DNA of 64,000 nucleotides from Desulfosporosinus orientis DSM 765 (GCF_000235605.1 NC_016584.1:3568001-3632000); one strand, 5' to 3'. Counted from the first letter of the stretch, positions 19,118 to 29,152 are shown. Notes: generated by a model not told the origin, from the letters alone. Numbers and translations are program-made.

Positions 19118-19230
19118 CTGCTAAACCCCCTTTCCCATTTAAAATTTGCCTGTCCTTTATCCAATAGGATACCATTATTTCGTCAAGATCATAACTCATT
19201 TTTGTAATTTCAGGAAAAAGACCATAAGTC

Positions 19231-19782
19231 CTATTGAGTTTTAAAAACTAATACTTTTCCTTCATCTCGCAAAGCTATTATGTTCTTATTGATGTCCTTG
19301 GTCTTTATAGATGTCAGCATTTGACTAATTTGTTCCTCTTGATAAATTTGTTCATCTTTAGGCAGATATAATTCATCGAAAATCATATGCTTTTTGTATT
19401 TTCCTTTTAAAAGCTCCACAATGAGTCCTACTTCACGTTGCGTCATACTGCTTAGATCTCGAGTTATGGTTACAACACAAATACTCTCTTCAGTCCTGCA
19501 CTTAATATCGAATAATCTCATTCTTAGTCCTTCAAGCTTATGAAAGAACTCCAATGCCGGCTTGAGAAGTTCATACAATTCAGTCACATCGACAATCTGT
19601 TCAACCATAAATGTAAATTTTAGAGCATGCTCTTCACGCCAATAGTGAACCGATCCCACCTCAGAATATCTCATTAAAATGGAGGTTAATAATCCAACTC
19701 CATCTTGATAATATCCGCTGTCATAATAGTTTAGATTACTTAGCATCCTTGTTTTCAGCCCTCTCTTCCGCTGTCCTATCAT
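19231..19782 (-). CDS. Hypothetical protein between rny and ymdB
   Basis: A 183-aa protein I do not recognise. It is soluble and rich in charged residues; the middle (LKFTFMVEQIVDVTELYELLKPALEFFHKLEGL) looks alpha/beta. The start is uncertain: ATG 19782 lacks a clear ribosome site, while ATG 19746 (MLSNLNYYD) has GAGAGGG 12 nt upstream. Its place between two RNA-turnover genes hints at a related role, but nothing in the sequence proves it. Confidence 0.65.
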   Translation of the reverse strand: MIGQRKRGLKTRMLSNLNYYDSGYYQDGVGLLTSILMRYSEVGSVHYWREEHALKFTFMVEQIVDVTELYELLKPALEFFHKLEGLRMRLFDIKCRTEESICVVTITRDLSSMTQREVGLIVELLKGKYKKHMIFDELYLPKDEQIYQEEQISQMLTSIKTKDINKNIIALRDEGKVLVFKTQ

Positions 19783-19869
19783 GCATACTATTCGGCATGA
19801 TACAACAATCTCCTGCTGAAATACACTTCATTTAGACTGGTCATTTATGGAATGATTCGAAACATAAGT

Positions 19870-19892
19870 CAGGCGGCCCCTTGGGCCGCCTG
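19870..19892 (-). terminator. Terminator hairpin of rny
   Basis: A perfect 10-bp GC-rich stem CAGGCGGCCC/GGGCCGCCTG with a 3-nt loop, 23 bp past the rny stop. The T run is weak. Confidence 0.6.
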
Positions 19893-19914
19893 ATCAAATA
19901 GTTTAGGATTATAA

Positions 19915-21462
19915 TTACTTTGCGAAATCAACTGCACGAGTCTCACGAATAACAACAACCTTAATTTGCCCTGGGTATTCAAGTTCCTCTTCAATCCGCT
20001 TGCTGATTTCACGAGCAACCCGCGGAGCGAGAACGTCATCAATTTTGTCAGGTTTCACAATAATGCGAACCTCACGCCCTGCTTGAATAGCAAAACATTT
20101 TTCCACACCTTCAAAACTTTCAGCAATCTCTTCGAGTTTTTGCAGGCGTTTGATATAGGTTTCAAGAGTTTCTCTGCGTGCACCTGGCCGAGCTGCGGAA
20201 ACAGCGTCTGCAGCAGCAACTAGTACAGCAACAATAGTCTTAGGCTCTACATCATTATGATGTGCTTCAATTGCATGGGTAATATCTGTGGATTCTTTGT
20301 ACTTCTTAGCTAAATCAACTCCAATTTGAACGTGAGTACCTTCCATATCATGATCAACTGCTTTACCGATATCATGCAACAACCCTGCACGTTTGGCGAG
20401 CTGAATATCGACACCTAATTCCGCAGCCATTAATCCCGCTAAATGAGAGACCTCTGTGGAGTGTTTCAGGACATTTTGCCCGTAACTTGTTCGGAACTTC
20501 AGTCGGCCAAGCAAACGAATTAACTCGGGATGCAATCCATGTACACCCGTCTCGAAAGTCGCCTGCTCTCCTTCTTCCCGGATCTTCTGATCCACTTCCT
20601 TCTGAGCCTTTTCTACCATCTCTTCAATACGCGCGGGGTGAATGCGACCGTCTGCAATTAGTTTCTCTAAAGCAATACGTGCAACCTCTCGGCGAATTGG
20701 ATCAAATCCTGATAGAATGACAGCTTCAGGAGTATCATCAATGATAAGATCAATACCTGTCAAGGTTTCTAAGGTACGAATGTTTCGACCTTCACGGCCA
20801 ATAATCCGACCTTTCATTTCATCGCTAGGTAACGCAACAACAGATACCGTTGTTTCTGCAACATGATCTGCGGCGCATCGCTGTATCGCTAAGGCAATAA
20901 TATTTTTTGCCCGTTTCTCAGCTTCTTCCTTGGCCCGAGTTTCGATTTCCTTAATTAAAATTGCCGATTCATAGCGAACGTCCTCTTCTACACGTTTAAG
21001 TAATAATTGCTTAGCCTCGTCAGAGGTCATACCGGAAAGACGCTCAAGTTCGGTTTGTTCTTTACCAACAATTTGATTAAGCTCTTCTTTAAGCTGTTCA
21101 ACTTCACTTTCTTTACGGTGCAGGTTTTCTTCCTTGCGTTCTATTGATTCAATTTTACGATCCAGACTCTCCTCTTTTTGAAGCAAGCGGCGTTCAAGCC
21201 TTTGAAGTTCATTACGCCGTTCCCGAGTTTCCTTTTCCACTTCATTGCGGATATGCATAACTTCTTCTTTTGCAGCAACGATAGATTCTCGTTTCTTGCT
21301 TTCAGCTGCGGATAGAGCATTCTCAACAATCCGTTTTGCTTCCTCTTCTGCAGATCCAATAGCTTTTTCCGCAGTAGTTTTACGAAAAAGCCAACCTGCA
21401 AAGACACCTAGACCTAACCCTACTAGAACTGAGATCAAGCCTGTAATAAACATTTCCATCAT
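19915..21462 (-). CDS. rny: Ribonuclease Y
   Basis: A membrane-anchored endoribonuclease that starts mRNA decay. Order: N-terminal membrane helix ([22 protein letters not shown]), long coiled coil (about 30-190), KH domain with [17 protein letters not shown] domain with [10 protein letters not shown] and [11 protein letters not shown], and the conserved C-terminal domain ending in [19 protein letters not shown] chose ATG 21462, with AAAGGAGG 11 nt upstream, giving 515 aa. An attenuator-like leader precedes it. Confidence 0.95.
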   Translation of the reverse strand: MMEMFITGLISVLVGLGLGVFAGWLFRKTTAEKAIGSAEEEAKRIVENALSAAESKKRESIVAAKEEVMHIRNEVEKETRERRNELQRLERRLLQKEESLDRKIESIERKEENLHRKESEVEQLKEELNQIVGKEQTELERLSGMTSDEAKQLLLKRVEEDVRYESAILIKEIETRAKEEAEKRAKNIIALAIQRCAADHVAETTVSVVALPSDEMKGRIIGREGRNIRTLETLTGIDLIIDDTPEAVILSGFDPIRREVARIALEKLIADGRIHPARIEEMVEKAQKEVDQKIREEGEQATFETGVHGLHPELIRLLGRLKFRTSYGQNVLKHSTEVSHLAGLMAAELGVDIQLAKRAGLLHDIGKAVDHDMEGTHVQIGVDLAKKYKESTDITHAIEAHHNDVEPKTIVAVLVAAADAVSAARPGARRETLETYIKRLQKLEEIAESFEGVEKCFAIQAGREVRIIVKPDKIDDVLAPRVAREISKRIEEELEYPGQIKVVVIRETRAVDFAK

Positions 21463-21508
21463 ACGTCTATACACCTCCTTTGTTTTGAAATTTAATTTTA
21501 TAATTTCA

Positions 21509-21578
21509 CAAAAAAAAACTGGCTTCAAAACCAGTCACTTTAAGCATAACCTTTAAAACAGGAGTATTACCCCTGTTT
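21509..21578 (-). promoter_or_regulatory. Attenuator-like leader of rny
   Basis: Between recX and rny the minus strand carries a 7-bp hairpin (AAACAGG/CCTGTTT, 21578-21556). It is followed by a terminator-like hairpin (ACTGG/CCAGT, 21535-21518) with eight or more T residues, ending about 50 bp before the rny start. No gene ends here (recX has its own terminator at 21659), so premature termination of rny is likely. Confidence 0.5.
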
Positions 21579-21658
21579 CCTACAATTCTCGCTCGCTAGT
21601 CATAAAACCCATATTTTAGCTAACTACAACGAAATCTATAAGAAAACCTTTAAAGGTT

Positions 21659-21693
21659 AAATCTTAACAGAGACAGGTCTCTGTTAAGATTTT
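21659..21693 (-). terminator. Terminator of recA-recX
   Basis: A perfect 14-bp stem AATCTTAACAGAGA/TCTCTGTTAAGATT with a 4-nt loop, about 48 bp past the recX stop. The tail is A/T-rich but the T run is short. Confidence 0.65.
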
Positions 21694-21739
21694 AATATCA
21701 ATCGCAATCAATGTCAAGTTTGTCCTAAATGGGTGAATT

Positions 21740-22297
21740 CTATACGTCCTCTAGATTACCGTCGTCTTCATCCCCATCCTCATGAATCTCTGCAAGGACA
21801 CTTCGTACCATTTCTGATGAGTAACCTCTTTGAGAAAGTTTCCGAAATATTTTTTGTTTAATCCATAGTTCACGGGGAATTTTGGGTCTTGTCTTTTCGG
21901 ATGAATTCTTATGCTCCCAACTCTTTTCCTCTTGTAACCACCATTGTTCAGCAAATGCCAGGCATTGTTGATATTCATCAGCACTTGAATAAACCTCTTT
22001 TAAGGCTTGATCAATTAATTCAGGTGCCAGCCCCCGATTGAGCAAATCTTGCTGCACCCGCCGACGTGAAAATCGCTTTAATCTGCTTTTGGCATAGGCC
22101 AATGTCAGTTCTTGATCATTGAGATAACCCCATTCCAATAACTTTTCCAAAACAGGATTTATCTCCCCATCGTTATACCCTTTGTTCTTGAGACGAGTTT
22201 CTAATTCATAATAGGTGAGGGCTCGACGGGACAGGCAATCCAGTGCAGCTTCTTTAGCGCTTCTTCGTGGTTTAGAATTCCTCAAAGCTGCCATCAT
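21740..22297 (-). CDS. recX: RecA regulator RecX
   Basis: A 185-aa RecX-family protein that modulates RecA filaments. The three-helix repeats are seen as [41 protein letters not shown] and [19 protein letters not shown]. It overlaps the recA end by 26 bp, so it is translationally coupled. Two adjacent ATG codons (22297, 22294) and a TTG slightly downstream are all possible starts; AGAGG lies next to them. The C-terminus is unusually acidic. Confidence 0.88.
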   Translation of the reverse strand: MMAALRNSKPRRSAKEAALDCLSRRALTYYELETRLKNKGYNDGEINPVLEKLLEWGYLNDQELTLAYAKSRLKRFSRRRVQQDLLNRGLAPELIDQALKEVYSSADEYQQCLAFAEQWWLQEEKSWEHKNSSEKTRPKIPRELWIKQKIFRKLSQRGYSSEMVRSVLAEIHEDGDEDDGNLEDV

Positions 22298-23312
22298 CCT
22301 CTGCAGAACCAGGGGTTTCCGAAGAATTCAAATGAGAACGGATTTGCCTCTCGATTTCGTCAGCAATCTCCGGATGCTGTTTAAAATATTCTTTAACGTT
22401 TTCCCGCCCTTGACCTAACCGTTCTCCATTATAAGAATACCAGGCTCCTGCTTTAGAGATTATCTCCATTTCAGTGCCGATATCGACAATACTTCCTTCC
22501 CGAGAGATACCTTCTCCATACATAATATCAAAATCTGCCGATTTAAAAGGAGGAGCTACTTTATTTTTAACCACCTTAACCTTCGTCTTGTTGCCAATGA
22601 CATCCTGCCCGGATTTAATCGCTTCTTGGCGGCGTATGTCCATCCGAATTGAGGCATAGAACTTCAGAGCTCGCCCGCCTGTCGTCGTTTCAGGGTTGCC
22701 AAACATAACTCCAATCTTTTCTCTGATTTGGTTGATAAAAACAACACAGGTATTGCTCTTGCTGATAGACCCTGTCAGCTTACGTAAAGCTTGGGACATT
22801 AGCCGAGCGTGCAGGCCAACATGATTGTCCCCCATTTCTCCTTCAATTTCTGCTCGAGGAACCAATGCCGCAACAGAGTCGAGAACAACAACATCTACAG
22901 CTGCACTGCGCACTAAAGCCTCGCATATTTCCAACCCTTGTTCTCCTGTATCAGGCTGAGCAACGAGTAATTCATCGATGTTTACTCCCAAAGCCTTTGC
23001 ATAGATTGGATCAAGAGCATGTTCCGCATCAATAAAGGCAGCCGCTCCGCCCAATTTTTGAGCTTCAGCGATAATATGGAGGGCAACGGTTGTTTTTCCG
23101 GATGACTCTGGGCCGTAGATTTCAATAATCCGCCCCCGGGGAACTCCGCCAACTCCTAAAGCAAGGTCTAATGCCAAAGAACCGGTAGGGATAACTTCGA
23201 TAAATCTGTCCGATGTAGAATCTCCAAGTTTCATGATAGAACCTTTACCGAACTGTTTTTCAATCTGCGCAAGGGCAATATCCAGTGCCTTCAGCTTATT
23301 CGTTTCAGCCAT
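22272..23312 (-). CDS. recA: Recombinase RecA
   Basis: The RecA strand-exchange ATPase, central to recombination and the SOS response. Walker A is GPESSGKT, followed by [27 protein letters not shown], the [22 protein letters not shown] loop 2 region and the acidic tail. ATG 23312 (MAETNK) follows GAGGAGGATAACAGA. Length 346 aa is normal. A consensus promoter and an SOS box lie directly upstream. Confidence 0.98.
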   Translation of the reverse strand: MAETNKLKALDIALAQIEKQFGKGSIMKLGDSTSDRFIEVIPTGSLALDLALGVGGVPRGRIIEIYGPESSGKTTVALHIIAEAQKLGGAAAFIDAEHALDPIYAKALGVNIDELLVAQPDTGEQGLEICEALVRSAAVDVVVLDSVAALVPRAEIEGEMGDNHVGLHARLMSQALRKLTGSISKSNTCVVFINQIREKIGVMFGNPETTTGGRALKFYASIRMDIRRQEAIKSGQDVIGNKTKVKVVKNKVAPPFKSADFDIMYGEGISREGSIVDIGTEMEIISKAGAWYSYNGERLGQGRENVKEYFKQHPEIADEIERQIRSHLNSSETPGSAEDDGSFEEF

Positions 23313-23389
23313 TCTGTTATCCTCCTCATTCTTTAGAAAACTTGTCAATGCCCTTAGGTACAGAACATTGAACTGTTATAATTCTTAGT

Positions 23390-23403
23390 AAAACATCTGT
23401 TCG
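23390..23403. promoter_or_regulatory. LexA (SOS) box of recA
   Basis: On the minus strand CGAACAGATGTTTT matches the Gram-positive SOS box CGAACRNRYGTTYC at all but the last position. It sits just downstream of the recA -10, where LexA would block initiation. Confidence 0.8.
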
Positions 23404-23408
23404 GTCTT

Positions 23409-23438
23409 ATTATAGATGGACCCTTTGATACTTGTCAA
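23409..23438 (-). promoter_or_regulatory. Promoter of recA
   Basis: A consensus -35 TTGACA (23438-23433), an 18-bp spacer and a consensus -10 TATAAT (23414-23409) on the minus strand, with the SOS box at the expected start site. Confidence 0.85.
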
Positions 23439-23460
23439 TTTGAATATACTTTAACGACAA

Positions 23461-23790
23461 CAAATACAAACGTTCTCCATTTTTTGACAGCGAGGAGAAG
23501 GCTTTGATAGCTGGAGCTATCTTCAGCGGATAAGTATTCTTTGGAGATAGCCGCTTCGAGCGAAAGTGTCCACCGGACACTATCATGCCAAACCTCTGGG
23601 TAGTACCTGGTGTGAAACGCTGGCCATGACGATAAGCGGACGAGCTTATCGCCACACTGCAGCTCATTAAGCCAACTCCTGCAGTGTGGATTGGCCGAGT
23701 GTCCCCGAAGCGGCTTTGTGGGCTTTAACGCCTCTCCATGCAATGGGTTCGCTCCTGTGGACGAAGCTGCCCTGACTTTTGGGTCCTGGA
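23461..23790. repeat. Highly structured intergenic repeat element
   Basis: A block without a convincing gene but dense in inverted repeats. These are an outer pair AGCCGCTTCG (23549-23558)/CGAAGCGGCT (23706-23715), a hairpin AGTGTCC/GGACACT (23565-23581), a hairpin CGATAAGC/GCTTATCG (23630-23651), and a pair CCACACTGCAG/CTGCAGTGTGG (23652-23689). The box CTCCTGCAGTGTGGATT recurs, with changes, near 61.1 kb. The short frames crossing it lack ribosome sites. Confidence 0.6.
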
Positions 23791-23841
23791 GGTCTTTAGA
23801 ATGCTTGCCAGATCTATATATTTTTCAGGATAGTACAAAAT

Positions 23842-23873
23842 TAAAGGGACTGTGTTTTTACACAGTCCCTTTG
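23842..23873 (-). terminator. Terminator of the DEAD-box helicase gene
   Basis: A perfect 12-bp stem AAAGGGACTGTG/CACAGTCCCTTT with a 6-nt loop, 12 bp past the stop codon; the minus-strand tail is TTTAATTTTG. Confidence 0.8.
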
Positions 23874-23884
23874 GTTGACATCCA

Positions 23885-25492
23885 TTAAAGGCTGGAATTC
23901 TCACGTGCTTTGGCAGGCTCAACACTTACTTTTCGGCCCTTGATAACCGTTTGATGCATACAGCTTTGAACTCGCGCGGCATATTTTTCAGGAATCTCTA
24001 CAAAGGTAAATTTATCATAGATATTGATGATTCCGATACAGCTTCCTGAAATGCCGCTTTGATCAGCAATCCAGCGAATAATGTCCTGAGGACGAATTTG
24101 CTGAATTCTGCCAATATTGATAAAGAAGCGTACCATGCCGGCGGCGGCTCCGGTATTCCCATACAAGGGCTCTTCTTTATTCTCCAGCTCATCGACATTA
24201 GCTCCTTCGATTGCATATTTCAAAGCGGCAGCCGCTACGTCCATTGAATCATATTCTTGGAGCAAATCACCAACAATCGCGCGATAATTACCCAAACGAT
24301 TACTTTGCATCATTTTTATAAGTTGATTCTTAATATTCTCTGCTTGTCGTTCACTTATATCGGCCATTGAAGGAAGCTCTTGCCTGCGAATTCTCGTTTT
24401 AATGAGGTTCTCAATTAAACGCAGCTGCCGATATTCTTTCGGAGAAATCAGAGTTATCGCCTGGCCTTTACGCCCAACTCTCCCCGTACGGCCAATTCGA
24501 TGCACATAGGATACCGGGTCCTGAGGAATATCAAAGTTGATGACATGGGTAACATTATTAATATCTAATCCCCTTGCTGCTACATCTGTGGCTACCAACA
24601 ACTCCGACTTTCCATCCCTAAACCGTTTCATAACTCGATCTCGCTGCTGTTGACTTAAATCTCCATGCAAAGCATCGGCAAAATAACCACGAGCTTCAAG
24701 GGCTACGACAAGTTCATCCACACCCCGTTTAGTACGGCAAAAAATAATACCCTGTCCGATATCCTCCATATCAATAATCCGGCCCAAAGCATCAACTTTA
24801 ATACTTTCTCTAGTCTCGTAAAATACCTGTTCAATAAGAGGCACCGTCAATTCATCACGACTAACGGTAACCGAACGAGGTGAATTCATATAAGTTTGAG
24901 CTAATTTCCGAATACCCGGGGGCATCGTCGCAGAAAAAAGCAGAACCTGCCGGCCTTCTGCAGGAACTTCTCTCAAAAGGCTTTCAATATCGTCGACAAA
25001 TCCCATATCCAACATTTCATCAGCCTCATCCAGTACGACTACCTTCACATGTTGAAGGCGCAAGGTACCCCGGTTTAAATGGTCTAATAACCTGCCAGGT
25101 GTTCCAACAACAACCTGATACCCCATTCTCAAGGCCCTAATTTGCCGATCAATAGGCTGTCCACCATAAATTGGCAAGGGTTTTACATGCCGGTATTTGC
25201 CCAGCTTTGAGATTTCCTCAGAAACTTGAATTGCTAATTCTCTAGTAGGAGTAACAATAAGGGCTTGCACTGCTTGAAATCTAGAGTTAACCATCTCTGT
25301 CACAGGAATTCCAAAAGCCGCAGTTTTCCCGGTTCCAGTCTGTGCCTGTCCAATTAGATCAGCTCCGTCTAGTGCTACAGGTATCGCTTGTCTCTGAATA
25401 GGAGACGGCTCCTCAAAACCCATCTCTGATAAAGCTTGTAGAATTGGTTTGCTTAAGGGTATGTCGCCAAAGGTTTGTAAACGTTCAACCAT
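23885..25492 (-). CDS. DEAD-box RNA helicase with DbpA-like RNA-binding domain
   Basis: An ATP-dependent RNA helicase of the DeaD/CshA group, for ribosome assembly or mRNA remodelling. It carries the Q motif, AQTGTGKT, PTRELA, DEAD (VVLDEADEMLDMGF), SAT, and HRIGRTGR. The last 80 residues form a DbpA-type RNA-recognition domain (MVRFFINIGRIQQIRPQDIIRWIADQSGI). Start is uncertain: ATG 25492 or the GTG immediately before it (25495), with GGAG upstream; the longer GTG 25516 overlaps the cinA stop with no site. It is coupled to cinA. Confidence 0.92.
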   Translation of the reverse strand: MVERLQTFGDIPLSKPILQALSEMGFEEPSPIQRQAIPVALDGADLIGQAQTGTGKTAAFGIPVTEMVNSRFQAVQALIVTPTRELAIQVSEEISKLGKYRHVKPLPIYGGQPIDRQIRALRMGYQVVVGTPGRLLDHLNRGTLRLQHVKVVVLDEADEMLDMGFVDDIESLLREVPAEGRQVLLFSATMPPGIRKLAQTYMNSPRSVTVSRDELTVPLIEQVFYETRESIKVDALGRIIDMEDIGQGIIFCRTKRGVDELVVALEARGYFADALHGDLSQQQRDRVMKRFRDGKSELLVATDVAARGLDINNVTHVINFDIPQDPVSYVHRIGRTGRVGRKGQAITLISPKEYRQLRLIENLIKTRIRRQELPSMADISERQAENIKNQLIKMMQSNRLGNYRAIVGDLLQEYDSMDVAAAALKYAIEGANVDELENKEEPLYGNTGAAAGMVRFFINIGRIQQIRPQDIIRWIADQSGISGSCIGIINIYDKFTFVEIPEKYAARVQSCMHQTVIKGRKVSVEPAKARENSSL

Positions 25493-25512
25493 CACCTGAT
25501 TGCAATCTCCTT

Positions 25513-26757
25513 TCACTGCTTAAGATATAAACGTATCCTATTAAGAGCAGCTTGAACGGTCAACTGACGAACGGAATCCCGTTCACCATAAAACTGGAAT
25601 TTTTCAGCATGAACACCCTTAGACGTTGCAAAACCAATATATACTAGGCCCACCGGTTTTTCATTACTGCCTCCATCAGGCCCCGCAATGCCAGTGGTTG
25701 AGATGGATAGATCTGACCCCGTCTTTGAGCGAATTCCTTCTGCCATTTCCTTGGCAACCTCTTCACTTACCGCCCCGTAGGCTTTAAGAGTTTCCTCTTG
25801 AACCCCTAATAGATCTTGTTTTAATGAATTTGAATAACTTACAACTCCACCAAGGTAAATTTTTGAACTCCCCGGTTCTTGGGTTAAGGCAGCACCAAGT
25901 AATCCGCCTGTACAAGATTCAGCCGATGATATCGTCAAATTCCTATCACTTAACGCCTGACCAACGATGCCTATCATAGTCTCCTGATCCCGACCAAACA
26001 CCTTATTACCTAAACGCCGGCGAATTTCTTCTTCAACTTGATTTAAACGTTCATTTGCCTCCCCTGATGCTGTTTGGACGGATCTGGCCACCAAACGAAT
26101 GTGCATTTCTGCTCTTTTAGCTAACAATGCTATGGTAAAGTCCGATTGATTCATCAAATCATCCAATACTTTCTCAATGGCCGATTCTCCAATTCCAAAC
26201 ACTTTCAATACACGCTCATTCATTCGTTCAAAGGTTGGCTCTATAATTCGTTCTAACTCCGGCCATACATAGTTATCGAACATAGGCTGCATCTCAAAAG
26301 GAGGGCCAGGCAATATAACGACTATTTTACGATCTTTTCTAATGATGGCACCAGGAGCAGTCCCTATAGGGTTGGGCAGGATTTGCGAACCTTTCGGAAA
26401 ATAGGCTTGTTTCTCATTACTTGAAGGCATAGGAGCTTTCCTACGTCCAAAGAACTGTTTAACCTGTTCTAAACTTGAGACATCTATCTCCATTTCCAAG
26501 TCCAAGACTTTGGCTACTAATTCCTTTGTCAAATCATCCAAGGTTGGTCCTAATCCTCCCGTTGTTACGATTAAGTCAGAACGTTCAATAGCTTGATACA
26601 ACACCTGCTCCAATCGTCCCGGATTATCCCCAACTGTTGTATGATAGTCTACTTCAATACCTAATGATGAGAGTTTCCCTGTCAAATAGTGAGCACTTGT
26701 ATTAAGAGTTTCTCCAAGTAATAACTCAGTTCCAGTTGAGACAATTTCAGCCTTCAT
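25513..26757 (-). CDS. cinA: CinA-like nicotinamide-nucleotide amidase
   Basis: A 414-aa, two-domain protein. The N-terminal MoCF-type domain has TGTELLLGETLNTSAHYL and TTGGLGPTLDDLTKE; the C-terminal amidase domain (about residues 255-410) has SAESCTGGLLGAALT, SYSNSLKQDLLGV and TTGIAGPDGG. The family recycles pyridine nucleotides (NMN deamidation) and is induced with competence in some species. ATG 26757 follows GGAGAG. It sits upstream of recA, as in B. subtilis, with the helicase gene inserted between. Confidence 0.93.
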   Translation of the reverse strand: MKAEIVSTGTELLLGETLNTSAHYLTGKLSSLGIEVDYHTTVGDNPGRLEQVLYQAIERSDLIVTTGGLGPTLDDLTKELVAKVLDLEMEIDVSSLEQVKQFFGRRKAPMPSSNEKQAYFPKGSQILPNPIGTAPGAIIRKDRKIVVILPGPPFEMQPMFDNYVWPELERIIEPTFERMNERVLKVFGIGESAIEKVLDDLMNQSDFTIALLAKRAEMHIRLVARSVQTASGEANERLNQVEEEIRRRLGNKVFGRDQETMIGIVGQALSDRNLTISSAESCTGGLLGAALTQEPGSSKIYLGGVVSYSNSLKQDLLGVQEETLKAYGAVSEEVAKEMAEGIRSKTGSDLSISTTGIAGPDGGSNEKPVGLVYIGFATSKGVHAEKFQFYGERDSVRQLTVQAALNRIRLYLKQ

Positions 26758-26786
26758 ATAGTTTATCACTCTCCTATAATCAACGC

Positions 26787-26824
26787 AAATTAACTCGAAA
26801 CCATCATAAGATTCGAGTTAATTT
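26787..26824. other. 13-bp inverted repeat before cinA
   Basis: Arms AAATTAACTCGAA/TTCGAGTTAATTT with a 12-nt loop, about 30 bp upstream of the cinA start. No T run follows, so it is a possible leader structure or operator. Confidence 0.4.
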
Positions 26825-26908
26825 TGAGTTTTGATTCATACTAGTTAATTATTTCTGATCTTAATGAAAAATATCCTTCTGGAGTTAAAGAAATTATTTT
26901 TGAGTACT

Positions 26909-26958
26909 ACAAAAATCCTCCTATAGAAAAGGACAGGGCCTAGGCTACAGGAGGATTT
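26909..26958 (-). terminator. Terminator of the FtsH-like gene
   Basis: On the minus strand AAAAATCCTCCTGTAG pairs with CTATAGGAGGATTTTT around a loop; T run at the end, just past the stop at 26962. Confidence 0.8.
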
Positions 26959-26961
26959 TTC

Positions 26962-28431
26962 TCAGGCGATAGATTTCAGGTAAGTTCTTAGTATATCACC
27001 ATTTAAAGTTTCTTCAGTTGTTAAAATCTCTGTGATCTTTAATAAAGACTCCTTGTTTTCTTCGATAATCTTCATGGTTCGTTCTTCAAGTTCTGCCAAA
27101 ATGTCCTTCGTAACGGACTGGCGTTGATCTGCATTCAAGCGGGAAATATCTGTCACTCCCAAGGGAGACATCCCTGACTGAAGTATCTTTTCCACTAAAT
27201 TCAGGGCCTGTTCATAATCACCTGCAGCTCCCGTGCTGCGGGCACCTAGCAGCTGCTCTTCTGCCAGAGCTCCTGCCAGAGCAACCATGATCTGCTCTTC
27301 AAGCATCGCCTGGGTATAAAGATATTGATCATCTTTCGGATAGTGACGCACATAGCCTAAAGCATTACCCCTGGAACGAATGGAAACCTGAGATACCGAG
27401 TTAGGGCGAACGCTTTCTGCAAGGATTGCATGTCCGCTCTCATGGATGGCAATGCGTCTGATTTCCTCTTCCGTAGGTTTGCGGTCAAGTTTCTCTCCTA
27501 ACATTACTTTTTCCACAGCTTCACGGAGATGGCGCTCTGTTATCTCATTTGCCTCCTCACGCAAGGCTAGAATGGCTGCTTCATTTGTAACACTCTCTAA
27601 ATGAGCCCCTGAGAATCCAAATGTCTCATGGGCAATCTCTTCTAAACGAGTCCCTTGAGCAATGGGCTTATTTGTGGTATGAATTTTCAATATTGCCAAC
27701 CGGCCTTCTTTATCAGGAAGATCAACTTTAACTTGCCGGTCAAAGCGTCCCGGGCGCAGCAAGGCATCATCCAGAGCCTCGGGACGATTTGTCGCTGCCA
27801 TCACTAAAATATGAGCTCCTTGATCCATTTTTAGTCCATCCATTTCAATAAGGAGCTGATTTAAAGTTTGGTCATACTCATGATGGGAGACATTACTTCC
27901 CCGCTTGGCCCCTAAAATATCCATTTCGTCAATAAAGATAATCGCACTGGTTTTCTTTTCTTTACGTACCATGTCTCTTGCTCTGCGAAACAAACTACGT
28001 ACCCGTTCTGCCCCGACACCCGCATACATTTCCACAAATTCACTGCCTGAAACTGAAAGAAAGGTGGAATTTGTATATCTGGCGGCTGCTTTGGCTAACA
28101 GGGTTTTTCCTGTTCCCGTTGGACCGGACAGCAAAATCCCTTTTAGAGGACGGATTCCCAAAACTTTCATTCGATCAGAATACAGCAGGAAATCCAAGGC
28201 TTCCTGAAGCTCCTTTTTCGCGACATTCTGCCCCCCAATATCCTCAAAATCAACACCGGTGGTGGAAATAGCAATGCCATTGCCGTTTTTAACCAACTGC
28301 CGGGAAATAACAAACTTCCAGACAAGAAATCCCGTAACAATCAGTAGTCCTATGGGCAGTACGTTATAACCTAAGACCATCAAAAATGCAAAGACCCCAA
28401 TGCTTACCCCTATCAAAATGTCATATTTCAT
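26962..28431 (-). CDS. Short FtsH-like AAA+ membrane protease
   Basis: A 489-aa AAA+ zinc protease related to FtsH. Two N-terminal hydrophobic helices (residues about 5-40) are separated by almost no extracytoplasmic loop. Then come Walker A GPTGTGKT (103-110), Walker B IIFIDEMD, the second region of homology (RPGRFDRQ), HESGH zinc site (330-334) and the downstream Asp in GAAGDYEQA. Housekeeping FtsH is usually over 600 aa with a larger external domain, so this is a reduced paralogue. It follows a small anchored protein by 26 bp, probably as a pair. Confidence 0.85.
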   Translation of the reverse strand: MKYDILIGVSIGVFAFLMVLGYNVLPIGLLIVTGFLVWKFVISRQLVKNGNGIAISTTGVDFEDIGGQNVAKKELQEALDFLLYSDRMKVLGIRPLKGILLSGPTGTGKTLLAKAAARYTNSTFLSVSGSEFVEMYAGVGAERVRSLFRRARDMVRKEKKTSAIIFIDEMDILGAKRGSNVSHHEYDQTLNQLLIEMDGLKMDQGAHILVMAATNRPEALDDALLRPGRFDRQVKVDLPDKEGRLAILKIHTTNKPIAQGTRLEEIAHETFGFSGAHLESVTNEAAILALREEANEITERHLREAVEKVMLGEKLDRKPTEEEIRRIAIHESGHAILAESVRPNSVSQVSIRSRGNALGYVRHYPKDDQYLYTQAMLEEQIMVALAGALAEEQLLGARSTGAAGDYEQALNLVEKILQSGMSPLGVTDISRLNADQRQSVTKDILAELEERTMKIIEENKESLLKITEILTTEETLNGDILRTYLKSIA

Positions 28432-28457
28432 ACATACATTCTCCCTCTCTTATTGTT

Positions 28458-28976
28458 TTATTCTTTTTCCGAGGATAGGAACTCATCTTGCCCCTTTCGT
28501 TCAATAACCTCTATCAGCTGAGCTTGTCCTTGATTAAGAATTAGATAGATCGCTTCATTATCCATCTCTAATTCTAATTGGACACCCTCTTTTTCTGCCT
28601 GGGTTCTCAAACTTTCTTCCATATTGGTAAAATTACCGACAGCAATTCCTTCCTGTATGGCAAATTGCATCTGTCCAAATAGTTTTTCGAGAGATTCGTT
28701 TCTATGATCAAGGAATCGAATAGGAATGTTATCGGCTAATTTCACAAGTGCTTGACTTGCTTGGCGAAGATTCGTGAGGTTATCCGTTGTGACATCCATC
28801 TCTTTTACGTTATTTTTATTAACAACTTCAGCAGAAACAACACCAGGAATTTGCTGACTCTGACTTAAAATAGATACATCGACCCACTGTTTTTGATAGA
28901 TTAGCTTGCCTCCTAATAAAACTCCAAATATCACAAACCCAACAAGGCTAATCAACAGAATTCGACGATTTGTCAT
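28458..28976 (-). CDS. Membrane-anchored protein paired with the FtsH-like protease
   Basis: A 172-aa protein with an N-terminal membrane helix (ILLISLVGFVIFGVLLGGKLIY) and a soluble, probably external, charged domain. GGAGGAGAATTT precedes ATG. I do not recognise the family. Its position upstream of the loop-less FtsH-like protein suggests it could act as adaptor or substrate receptor; that is inference. Confidence 0.65.
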   Translation of the reverse strand: MTNRRILLISLVGFVIFGVLLGGKLIYQKQWVDVSILSQSQQIPGVVSAEVVNKNNVKEMDVTTDNLTNLRQASQALVKLADNIPIRFLDHRNESLEKLFGQMQFAIQEGIAVGNFTNMEESLRTQAEKEGVQLELEMDNEAIYLILNQGQAQLIEVIERKGQDEFLSSEKE

Positions 28977-29087
28977 AAATTCTCCTCCATTTGCTACACT
29001 TTATGCTATACGGACATTATAGCACGGAGTATATCACTCAGAAAAAATAAGTTATATCCAGAGGAGAGATTATATGGAATTAATGCA

Positions 29088-29132
29088 CAAAAAAATGAGT
29101 ACCTTAAATAATTCTCAGCACTCATTTTTTAT
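29088..29132 (-). terminator. Terminator of rimO-pgsA
   Basis: A perfect 11-bp A/T-flanked stem AAAAAATGAGT/ACTCATTTTTT with T run, 21 bp past the pgsA stop. Confidence 0.75.
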
Positions 29133-29152
29133 TTAAATAATATAATAGAGTC

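Noticed and set aside
23410..23925. Open frames of up to 102 codons in the recA-helicase gap
   Set aside because: They cross dense inverted repeats and the recA promoter, lack ribosome sites and have unlike-protein composition; the block is better read as a structured repeat.
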